A DNA stretch of 64,000 nucleotides, taken from CAUUJV01 sp963545565 (GTDB lineage: Bacteria > Actinomycetota > Actinomycetes > Actinomycetales > Bifidobacteriaceae). The stretch covers positions 35,955 to 99,954 of the forward strand of contig CAUUJV010000006.1 in NCBI GenBank assembly GCA_963545565.1, given 5' to 3'. A program made the position numbers and the translations under genes. Within the stretch, counting starts at the first letter, position 1. Each line of letters opens with the position of its first letter. The notes below the pieces were generated by a model. The model saw only the letters and a list, made by a program, of their open reading frames with translations, ran no database searches and was not told where the DNA came from. Below, piece by piece: positions 27,504 to 34,178 of this stretch.

Positions 27504-27998
27504 ATAAGAGGGATCAATGTCTTCAGGATTGTAACCACTTAGCTCAGAAAGTTGGCGGACAATTTCGTCTCGCACATACAATTCCAAATCTAAGCGTGAA
27601 TGTGAACGAGATTCAATGGGCAACCTGTACAGCACAATACGTGCGGGGATTGAATGACGGGCTGGAAAGCTTTGTGACAGCGCTACTGTAGCTTCTTCCC
27701 ACACAAGGGGAGAAGAGGGGGGTACATCTTCAACTGCACACTGCACGCCTTGGAGGAGCTCAGGCCATGCGCGTTGAAGGCGTCTCAACTGTGCTGCAAC
27801 AAGGTTGTCGAATATCCCTGAATGTGTTCTGAATCGAGGTAATCGGAGACCGTACAGGGGTTGGCGTATTCCGCGCCCATGCCGGTCACGGTATCTACGC
27901 TGATTCCATGGAACGATTGAAGAGTCAAAGTTTGAAGGTTGATTCTGCGAAACTTCATGGTTCTTAGATGATCCTAGTGACTCGACCTTGTTACTCAT
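27495..27998 (-). CDS. Metallopeptidase-family (Zincin_1-like) protein, degenerate zinc motif
   Basis: A 167-residue protein resembling the small actinobacterial metallopeptidase-family proteins that are encoded near whiB and mannose genes. Shared features: YRDRHGRGIRQPL, a central helix with FDNLVAAQLRRLQRAWPELL, the strand IPARIVLYRLPIE and a final VRDEIVRQLSELSGYNPEDIDP. In true zincins the last helix carries HExxH. Here the same place reads RDEIV and no HExxH exists anywhere, so peptidase activity is doubtful. The start was set at ATG 27998; the frame is open further upstream. It ends convergently with the DUF5719 gene. Confidence 0.72.
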   Translation of the reverse strand: MSNKVESLGSSKNHEVSQNQPSNFDSSIVPWNQRRYRDRHGRGIRQPLYGLRLPRFRTHSGIFDNLVAAQLRRLQRAWPELLQGVQCAVEDVPPSSPLVWEEATVALSQSFPARHSIPARIVLYRLPIESRSHSRLDLELYVRDEIVRQLSELSGYNPEDIDPSYNR

Positions 27999-28128
27999 GG
28001 TTTTAGCATAGCGTGTTGTTTGAATTAGCGTATTTTGTGAGTTTGTGTGTGCTCTATTTGTGGTGCGGCATCCGTTAGAATAGAAAGATAAAAGATAACG
28101 ATCCAAGGAGTTACAGAAGGGGCCATAT

Positions 28129-29211
28129 ATGGGTGCTGATATTCCGTTGTGGTCTGAGCTAAATTATGAGCACCTGTGCAATGGGGCATTGGCTGTTGCT
28201 TTTGACTTAGACGGTACTTTAGCCCAGTCAAAGCAACCAATGAGGAGTGATACTGCGCAGCTTCTCAGTGAGATGACATATCGTTTCCCTGTGGCAATTG
28301 TTTCTGGCGGTCGCTACGAATTAGTTGAAAGTCAAATATTGGATGTAATTGGTCAGAGTGCTAATCTGCGTAATTTACATCTCATGCCGACCACTGGAAC
28401 ACGATATTATTCTTGGGATGGTGTGCGGTGGAGACTCCAGTATGAAATCAATATCAAGCTGGAAGATAAGCGTGCTGCTTATTCCTCTATTGAGAAGCAT
28501 GCTCGTGATATGGGTTTTTGGTATGAGAATGTGTGGGGTAAGCGTATTGAAGATCGTGGCAGTCAAATAACGTTTTCTGCTCTTGGTCAACAAGCTCCCC
28601 TCGATAAGAAAGAAGAGTGGGATCCAACTGGTGAACGTCGTAAAGCGTTAGCTGCTGCCATTGCTGAGGATTTACCCCATCTTGCTGTGCATGTAGGTGG
28701 AGCTACGAGTATCGATATTTCGGATAAAGGGATAGATAAAGGTTATGCAATGCACATGCTTTCCTCAATTCTCAATGTTGCGATCGATTCTATTATTTTT
28801 GTTGGTGATCGCATGGGGATTGAGGGGAATGATTATCCCGCTATTCGAGAAGGTGCTCGTCCTGTTCGTGTAACTAAACCAGACGATACTAGGCAGGTTA
28901 TGCAGTTCATTCTTAATCATACGAGTGGGAATTTTTGTATTGATTCTTTGAATCATCGTGTTTATAAGCATGGTCTAGATTGCAACCTCACTCCTACTGA
29001 ATATGATTTATTCATCACCCTATATTCCAATGCAAATCGAGATTTAGACCGTGATTGGATTCTTGAACGTGCATGGGGCTATGACTCTGCTGGTGACACG
29101 CATATGCTCAGTACGCAGGTACAACGTTTGCGCTCTAAAATTGAGGACGAGCCGCAAGCTCCTGCGTATATTACAACGGTGCGCTCTGTGGGGTATCGTT
29201 TCACGCTGTAG
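28129..29211 (+). CDS. HAD-IIB hydrolase (phosphomannomutase-like) fused to OmpR-type winged helix
   Basis: A 360-residue two-domain protein. Residues 20-265 are a HAD-IIB phosphatase: motif I FDLDGT (Asp26, Asp28), motif II Ser59 in VSGG, Lys204 in GIDKG, and motif IV GDRMGIEGND (Asp227, Asn234, Asp235). The segment RGSQITFSALGQQAP resembles the phosphomannomutase signature. Residues 268-360 are a winged helix of the OmpR/PhoB type: LTPTEYDLFITL, the recognition helix region HMLSTQVQRLRSKI, and the wing ITTVRSVGYRF. No receiver domain is present. The domains share one uninterrupted frame. A sugar-phosphate-sensing or metabolic transcription regulator is the obvious inference, but neither substrate nor target is known. 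AAGGGG precedes the ATG. Confidence 0.88.
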   Translation: MGADIPLWSELNYEHLCNGALAVAFDLDGTLAQSKQPMRSDTAQLLSEMTYRFPVAIVSGGRYELVESQILDVIGQSANLRNLHLMPTTGTRYYSWDGVRWRLQYEINIKLEDKRAAYSSIEKHARDMGFWYENVWGKRIEDRGSQITFSALGQQAPLDKKEEWDPTGERRKALAAAIAEDLPHLAVHVGGATSIDISDKGIDKGYAMHMLSSILNVAIDSIIFVGDRMGIEGNDYPAIREGARPVRVTKPDDTRQVMQFILNHTSGNFCIDSLNHRVYKHGLDCNLTPTEYDLFITLYSNANRDLDRDWILERAWGYDSAGDTHMLSTQVQRLRSKIEDEPQAPAYITTVRSVGYRFTL

Positions 29212-29329
29212 AAATATTTGTTTCATTTACTAGTTCGTATATTCGCTTATTTTGTGTAGTACATTCGTCTATTTATCCACATAAATTGAAAATCCTTGAT
29301 ACTTTGAGCGTGCGAGTTATTTTCGGTAT

Positions 29330-30139
29330 ATGATGAATACTTGGAAAAATTTTTGGATGTACATTCTCTTTCTTTTATTACCTCGTGGATGCGCTGGCTG
29401 TGATTATCCAGATGAAATTTTGTGTGGCGATTGTTCGGTTTTATTTAAGCGTTTTCATTCCCAGAAGCTGTATTCTCGTGCACCAACTTCTGCACGAGTC
29501 TTTTCCTGCACTCTGTATGAAGGATATGCTCGTCATGCTATTCTTGCATGGAAAGATCATGATGATGAAGAATTAACGTCGTTTCTCTGTGAATTTTTGT
29601 GCGATACGCTTCACAATTACTTTCATAGAACGAGTATTCCAGCACTTGAAAGCTTTGAAAGTAATCAGCATATTTGCGTTATTCCTGTTCCGTCGTCTCC
29701 ATCATCTATTCGTAAACGTGGCCGATGGCAAGTCTTGCCTCTTGCTAGAGCGATTGCTCAAGAGCTAAACAATATGGGCTATAGCGCTTCTATGATTCCT
29801 GCTTTGAAGGTTAAAAGTGCTTTCCTAATTTTTGTGGACAGAATATTGCTATTTAAGTTATCTCAGCCAGACTCGAATCAGGGGAGGGCGGTATGGCACA
29901 AATTCACCCGTCGCAAATCTGTTCAGCTTTCGGGGCGCCAGCGTGTAAATCGTTTACAAGGCCGTTTACGATACTCAAGGAAAATACCTGATAACAGTCT
30001 CATTATCCTCGTCGATGATATTATGACCACTGGTTCAACTCTTCGGGCGTGTGACCGCTTTTTGAAAGAAAAGGTTTCGAAACGCATATGTGCAGCATTT
30101 ACCTTGGCTTATGTAGAAAATCCTGAGCTTCTTGATTAG
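29330..30139 (+). CDS. ComF family phosphoribosyltransferase-like protein
   Basis: A 269-residue ComF/GntX-type protein. The N-terminal zinc-ribbon-like part has CAGC and CGDC pairs, and the C-terminal phosphoribosyltransferase domain carries the PRPP loop LIILVDDIMTTGSTL. ComF proteins are needed for DNA uptake in competent bacteria, but homologues in non-competent species have less clear roles. An SGRQRVNRLQG stretch corresponds to the usual RxxN-xxxAF region of the family. The hydrophobic start (WKNFWMYILFLLLP) is common in this family. No strong ribosome site is seen; ATG 29330 or 29333 could be used. It ends 12 bases from the convergent umuC. Confidence 0.85.
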   Translation: MMNTWKNFWMYILFLLLPRGCAGCDYPDEILCGDCSVLFKRFHSQKLYSRAPTSARVFSCTLYEGYARHAILAWKDHDDEELTSFLCEFLCDTLHNYFHRTSIPALESFESNQHICVIPVPSSPSSIRKRGRWQVLPLARAIAQELNNMGYSASMIPALKVKSAFLIFVDRILLFKLSQPDSNQGRAVWHKFTRRKSVQLSGRQRVNRLQGRLRYSRKIPDNSLIILVDDIMTTGSTLRACDRFLKEKVSKRICAAFTLAYVENPELLD

Positions 30140-30151
30140 CATTGACGTAAT

Positions 30152-31528
30152 TTATTGTGCCTTAACAATAGGCATTTCATCCCATCGTGTGGTGCAGCGA
30201 GGAGAGAGGAACTCTCTTCTCATGGTCCATTGAGCTCCAGTATCTGCGTTATTGCGGCCGTTACCTCGAATGCCTCCATAGCCGATTCCAACATGGAATG
30301 GGCCAAATTTTTGAGAAACTTTTTCGAGCACATCTCCGACATTATTATCGTCGCGTTTTGCCTCAAAACCTTCGAGAGTGCAGAAGTTGTCTGCTTTGCA
30401 TAAATCCATAAGAATTACACCTGCACGGGCATAATGAACATTTGTATTGATTTTTCCTTGCAGCGCTTTGCACGCAGCGCGAGTAATAGTAAGAGGATCG
30501 TCGGTAGGAGTGTCGAGATGCACTGCAGACCAGATACGTGATTTTTCTGTTGCAGGCGCATAATGACTTGTTGAGCAGAAAACAGCGACTGTTGAGCATA
30601 AGCCTTTTTGCCTACGCAATCTGCGCACAGTTTTCTGTGCATAAACGCTCAATGCTTGGCATAAAGTGTTGTAATCGTTAATAGGCTTAGAGAACATGCG
30701 AGAACACATTATTTGTGTGCTTCTCTCACCTTGCGACGCATCAGAATCTTCAGGAATGCATGAAATCCCGTTGAGCTCAAGTACTGTTCGTTGGAGGAGT
30801 ACAGAGTATTGATGGCGAATTTCTACTGGATTTGCATCTCGTAGGTTAGCTGCTGTAGCAATTCCGGTGCTCATAAGTTTGGGCGTTAAGTGGCGTCCAA
30901 CACCCCAGATTTTTCCGACCGGAATTGATTGAAGAATATCTTCATTTGTATTGTGGGTTGCTTGTTCCCATGACATAACTCCACGCGTAAGCGGGTGATC
31001 TTTAGACCAGTGGTTTGTCACTTTCGCCAGAGTCTTCGTGGGGGCAATACCAATAGAAATAGGTATTCCTATTCCTTTGAGTACAGCATGGCGCATGCTG
31101 CTTGCTATTTTGCGTGTAGTGATGTCATCATAAGGGGAGTGGAGAAAACACTCATCAATGGAGTACACCTCTTGGTGAGGTAAATATGTCTCTAAAATAG
31201 ACATCATGCGCCTGGAAAGACTTGCGTAGAGCTCATAGTTTGAGCTGCGGGCTACAACATTGTTGCGATGAGCAAATTCGCGAATCTTGAACCACGGAAC
31301 GCCCTCTGAAATCCCTAAGGCCTTTGCTTCTGCGCTGCGGGCTACAACACATCCATCGTTATTAGAGAGCACAACAACTGGCTTGCCTACAAGGGATGGA
31401 TCAAACACTCTTTCGCACGAGGCAAAGAAGCTATTCGCATCTGCTAGTACTAAGGAATCTGAGGAAACAGGGGAAGCGGGGAAAATAGAGGAAATAGAAG
31501 AAGCAGAGGAATTTGAATGCGTTATCAT
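30152..31528 (-). CDS. umuC: Y-family DNA polymerase, UmuC-like
   Basis: A 458-residue translesion polymerase of the UmuC (Pol V catalytic) group. Motifs: LADANSFFASCERVFDP with the first metal Asp, VVVLSNNDGCVVARSAEAK, VYSIDECFLH with the SIDE catalytic pair, GIPISIGIAPTKTLAKVTNH and the helix-hairpin-helix region IPVGKIWGVGRHL. The C-terminal little-finger part follows. It overlaps the umuD-like gene by four bases (ATGA), so it is translated with it and controlled by the same SOS box. Its role is error-prone bypass of DNA damage. The Ser-rich first 20 residues precede the polymerase core. Confidence 0.92.
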   Translation of the reverse strand: MITHSNSSASSISSIFPASPVSSDSLVLADANSFFASCERVFDPSLVGKPVVVLSNNDGCVVARSAEAKALGISEGVPWFKIREFAHRNNVVARSSNYELYASLSRRMMSILETYLPHQEVYSIDECFLHSPYDDITTRKIASSMRHAVLKGIGIPISIGIAPTKTLAKVTNHWSKDHPLTRGVMSWEQATHNTNEDILQSIPVGKIWGVGRHLTPKLMSTGIATAANLRDANPVEIRHQYSVLLQRTVLELNGISCIPEDSDASQGERSTQIMCSRMFSKPINDYNTLCQALSVYAQKTVRRLRRQKGLCSTVAVFCSTSHYAPATEKSRIWSAVHLDTPTDDPLTITRAACKALQGKINTNVHYARAGVILMDLCKADNFCTLEGFEAKRDDNNVGDVLEKVSQKFGPFHVGIGYGGIRGNGRNNADTGAQWTMRREFLSPRCTTRWDEMPIVKAQ

Positions 31529-31974
31529 TGTTCATCATTGAAGTCATTATTCACTACACGTTCTTGAGATTTAGCCTGAATTCGTGGACATTGCCAATGG
31601 AAATTTCCTGTTACAACACCCCAAATAGTTAAATCTTCTTCGAAGTACAAGGGAATATCAGGATATGTAGGATTCTCTGGATGAAGCACAGGATTATTGT
31701 GTGAATCCATGATTAGACGTTTAACGGTCAACTCACTATTAACAACAGCAATAACAACATCATTTTCTTGGGGGACAAGAGAGCGATCAATCACTAGAAT
31801 ATCTGAATCATATATTCCAGCACCCTCCATTGAATCTCCTGCAACCGTTGCCACAAAAGTGGTATCTGGATGAAGAATAACATTATCGTCGAAAGAAAAG
31901 TCTCCACTGAAATAATCTTGAGCTACAGATGGGAAGCCTGCATGTACGGCTTCAAGCGCCATAGGAACTTTCAT
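31525..31974 (-). CDS. umuD: UmuD-like S24 peptidase (SOS mutagenesis protein)
   Basis: A 149-residue self-cleaving LexA/UmuD-type protein. Ser48 in GDSMEG and Lys85 in ELTVKRL form the catalytic pair. The probable cleavage site is Ala12-Gly13, followed by FPS. There is no DNA-binding domain, so it is UmuD rather than LexA. After RecA-stimulated cleavage, such proteins activate their UmuC partner, encoded immediately downstream. The start at 31974 lies 14 bases from a perfect SOS box and has AAAGG upstream. Confidence 0.92.
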   Translation of the reverse strand: MKVPMALEAVHAGFPSVAQDYFSGDFSFDDNVILHPDTTFVATVAGDSMEGAGIYDSDILVIDRSLVPQENDVVIAVVNSELTVKRLIMDSHNNPVLHPENPTYPDIPLYFEEDLTIWGVVTGNFHWQCPRIQAKSQERVVNNDFNDEQ

Positions 31975-31988
31975 AACACACTACCTTT

Positions 31989-32002
31989 CGAACATTTGTT
32001 CG
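31989..32002 (-). promoter_or_regulatory. SOS box (LexA operator) of umuDC
   Basis: CGAACATTTGTTCG is a perfect palindrome and matches the actinobacterial/Gram-positive LexA box (GAAC-N4-GTTC). On the minus strand it directly follows a possible -10 box (TACTAT, 32005-32010), so LexA bound here would block transcription of the umuDC-like operon. Confidence 0.92.
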
Positions 32003-32028
32003 AATAGTATTTCAGTTCAGGTAGACAG

Positions 32029-32067
32029 AAACCCCCTATACGACACGCTATATCGTACAAGGGGTTT
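32029..32067 (-). terminator. Stem-loop between the kinase and umuD promoter
   Basis: AAACCCC (32029-32035) pairs with GGGGTTT (32061-32067), with an inner TACGA/TCGTA pairing. On the minus strand the stem is followed by only a few scattered T residues (CTGTCT). It lies downstream of the kinase stop and probably ends that operon, insulating umuD. Confidence 0.55.
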
Positions 32068-32130
32068 GAGGCGAAAGCGTTGAAAATATTAGTTTAGGGG
32101 AATAGCTGAACTATGAGAAGCAGAAAACCG

Positions 32131-33309
32131 TCATGAAGCAATGTGATATTTGGGGAGAATAATTTCAAAATTTACTCCACGGGGATCATCAACAACTTTG
32201 ACGGATCCGCCGTGTAATCCAGCTGCCCAACGGGCGATAGAAAGACCTAATCCAGTCCCTCCGGACACCGTCCCAGTCCGATTGCCCTGCCCTTTTACAT
32301 AGCGGCGGAAAATATCGGAGCGAGCTTCTCGGGGTATTTGTGACCCATAGTTAATCACATGTGACACAATTGTGCCATTATTTTGGTCTTCATATGCTTC
32401 AATAGTGATTGCTGTACCATCTGCAGAATGTTTAAGCGCGTTGGCAATAATATTTGTAAAGAGCTGATGTAAACGGTCTGGATCACCTTCCATATAGATG
32501 GAGTCGGCAATATTAAGCTGGATTGTATGTCCATGGCCACCATCAGCAATTTCTAGGGGCTCAACTACTTCGTCAACGAAGTCATGCACATTGAATCGAG
32601 TGATTTCAAGGCTCGCTGCGCCCGCTTCTACTCGTGAAAGGTCAAGGAGGAATGCAATTAGGTCAGAAAGACGTTGCGTTTGATTCAGGATACTTTCAAG
32701 ATTTGCTGGAGTTGGATCCACAATTCCATCAGCCATATTTTCTACCTGTGCTTGCAAAGCAGAAACAGGAGTTCGTAGTTCGTGACTCACGTTTGCGATA
32801 AGGTCTCTGCGCATTTGATCAGCATGCTCAAGTTCTTCTGCCATGGAGTTAAAGCTACGTGCAAGCTGGCCGACTTCATCACTACTGGAAACAGCTGACT
32901 TAATACGTACATCGTAATTACCCTCAGCCATAGATTCTGCTGCGTCTCGAATCTCAATAAGTGGAGCAGTAAGGCCACGAGAGAAGAAGTAAGTTACGCC
33001 TAGTGCAACGACTAGGGTTAGCGGCATTGCAATCCAGCCACTGAGCTGTGCTTTAAGCAAAAACCATGCACATGCAAAGGCAATAGCTGTGGAAAGAACT
33101 ATGAGCACACTCAATTCCATTTTGAGTGATGAGAAAAACCCTATAGGGCGGTGAATCGTTCCCTTGAGCCGTTTGGCAGGAGATTGTGACATTCGAGATA
33201 TCTTTTGGGGGCTAGAAGACTTGGAGGTTTTAGAAGCTTTATCCTTAGAAGTTCTAGATGTCTGAGACATTTGAGAAAAATCTTGGCGAGAGTGATGTGG
33301 ATTGGTCAT
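32131..33309 (-). CDS. Sensor histidine kinase (HAMP type)
   Basis: A 392-residue membrane kinase. A basic, Ser/Lys-rich cytoplasmic N-terminus (1-62) is followed by two adjacent membrane helices (about 66-86 and 91-110) with almost no extracellular loop, so it probably senses membrane or intramembrane signals. HAMP follows (about 108-165), then the HisKA box NVSHELRTPVSAL with His176, then the HATPase motifs NIIANALKHS, GGTGLGLSIARW. It is downstream of the OmpR-type regulator at 33394 with a terminator-like hairpin between them. The start may lie further in, as several in-frame ATGs exist and no clear ribosome site is seen. Confidence 0.88.
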   Translation of the reverse strand: MTNPHHSRQDFSQMSQTSRTSKDKASKTSKSSSPQKISRMSQSPAKRLKGTIHRPIGFFSSLKMELSVLIVLSTAIAFACAWFLLKAQLSGWIAMPLTLVVALGVTYFFSRGLTAPLIEIRDAAESMAEGNYDVRIKSAVSSSDEVGQLARSFNSMAEELEHADQMRRDLIANVSHELRTPVSALQAQVENMADGIVDPTPANLESILNQTQRLSDLIAFLLDLSRVEAGAASLEITRFNVHDFVDEVVEPLEIADGGHGHTIQLNIADSIYMEGDPDRLHQLFTNIIANALKHSADGTAITIEAYEDQNNGTIVSHVINYGSQIPREARSDIFRRYVKGQGNRTGTVSGGTGLGLSIARWAAGLHGGSVKVVDDPRGVNFEIILPKYHIAS

Positions 33310-33345
33310 GAGTATTTCAGTACAATTCTCTTCGTTTTCATAGAA

Positions 33346-33379
33346 AAAGCGCCTTGGATCATAAGACCTGAGGCGCTTT
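33346..33379 (-). terminator. Intra-operon terminator between response regulator and kinase
   Basis: AAAGCGCCT (33346-33354) pairs perfectly with AGGCGCTTT (33371-33379) around a 16-base loop. On the minus strand the stem runs into TTTTTC. It sits in the 84-base gap after the regulator gene, so kinase expression must depend on read-through or its own promoter. Confidence 0.75.
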
Positions 33380-33393
33380 CAACATGTGATATT

Positions 33394-34122
33394 TTATTGT
33401 GCTGGTGCAGCAGGTGTTTCGAATGCGTAGCCCACTCCGTGCACTGTGCGAATCATTTCGGGACCGAGCTTGTGTCGCAATGCTTTTACGTGAGAATCCA
33501 CGGTACGAGTACCTGAAGCGTCAACCCAATCCCACACTTCTTCAAGAAGCTTTTCGCGGGTGAGAACAGACTTTGGCTTACGTGCAAGGGTTGCAAGCAA
33601 ATCAAACTCAGTAGGAGTCAAATGAACCTCTTCATTATGGAGAGTTACGATGCGCTGAGCTGGATCGATAACGAGGTCGCCAAAATCAAGGATTTTCTCA
33701 TTTTCGGAGTTTTTAGCGATAACCTTGGCTCGTTCTACTCGGCGCAGCAAAGCTTTACAGCGGGCGATGAGCTCACGCATTGAGAATGGCTTTGTCATGT
33801 AGTCGTCTGCGCCTGCACTTAGGCCAATGACCTTGTCAGCTTCGTCATCGCGAGCGGTGAGCATCATAACGGGTACAGGGCGTGCTGCTACGATGCGCTT
33901 AGTTGCTTCCAAGCCATCCATAGCAGGCAGCATAACGTCCATAATGACTAAGTCAGGCTTAATCTGTGCGGCTGCCTGAACAGCGCTAACGCCATCGCCA
34001 GCCACATGAGCTGCCCAACCTTCTGAAGTTAAACGCTGAGCGATAGCAGTTGCGAGAGTTGGTTCATCCTCAACGACAAGGATAGTGTGCTGAGGTGCAC
34101 GGCTTGTTGTGTTGTTAATCAT
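33394..34122 (-). CDS. OmpR/PhoB-family response regulator
   Basis: A 242-residue two-component regulator. The receiver domain has the acidic pair in LVVEDEP, the phospho-acceptor Asp62 in VIMDVMLP and Lys in MTKPFSM. The C-terminal winged helix carries LTPTEFDLLATL, the recognition helix region RTVDSHVKALRHKL and the wing IRTVHGVGYAFE. Its partner is the kinase at 32131. glgB lies 56 bases upstream on the same strand, so the regulator may be co-transcribed with a glycogen gene. Targets are unknown. Confidence 0.93.
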   Translation of the reverse strand: MINNTTSRAPQHTILVVEDEPTLATAIAQRLTSEGWAAHVAGDGVSAVQAAAQIKPDLVIMDVMLPAMDGLEATKRIVAARPVPVMMLTARDDEADKVIGLSAGADDYMTKPFSMRELIARCKALLRRVERAKVIAKNSENEKILDFGDLVIDPAQRIVTLHNEEVHLTPTEFDLLATLARKPKSVLTREKLLEEVWDWVDASGTRTVDSHVKALRHKLGPEMIRTVHGVGYAFETPAAPAQ

Positions 34123-34178
34123 ATCCGCGTAAATGCTTCCTTACTTGCAATGGCTGACGACGCTTTGCATCATCGCCG

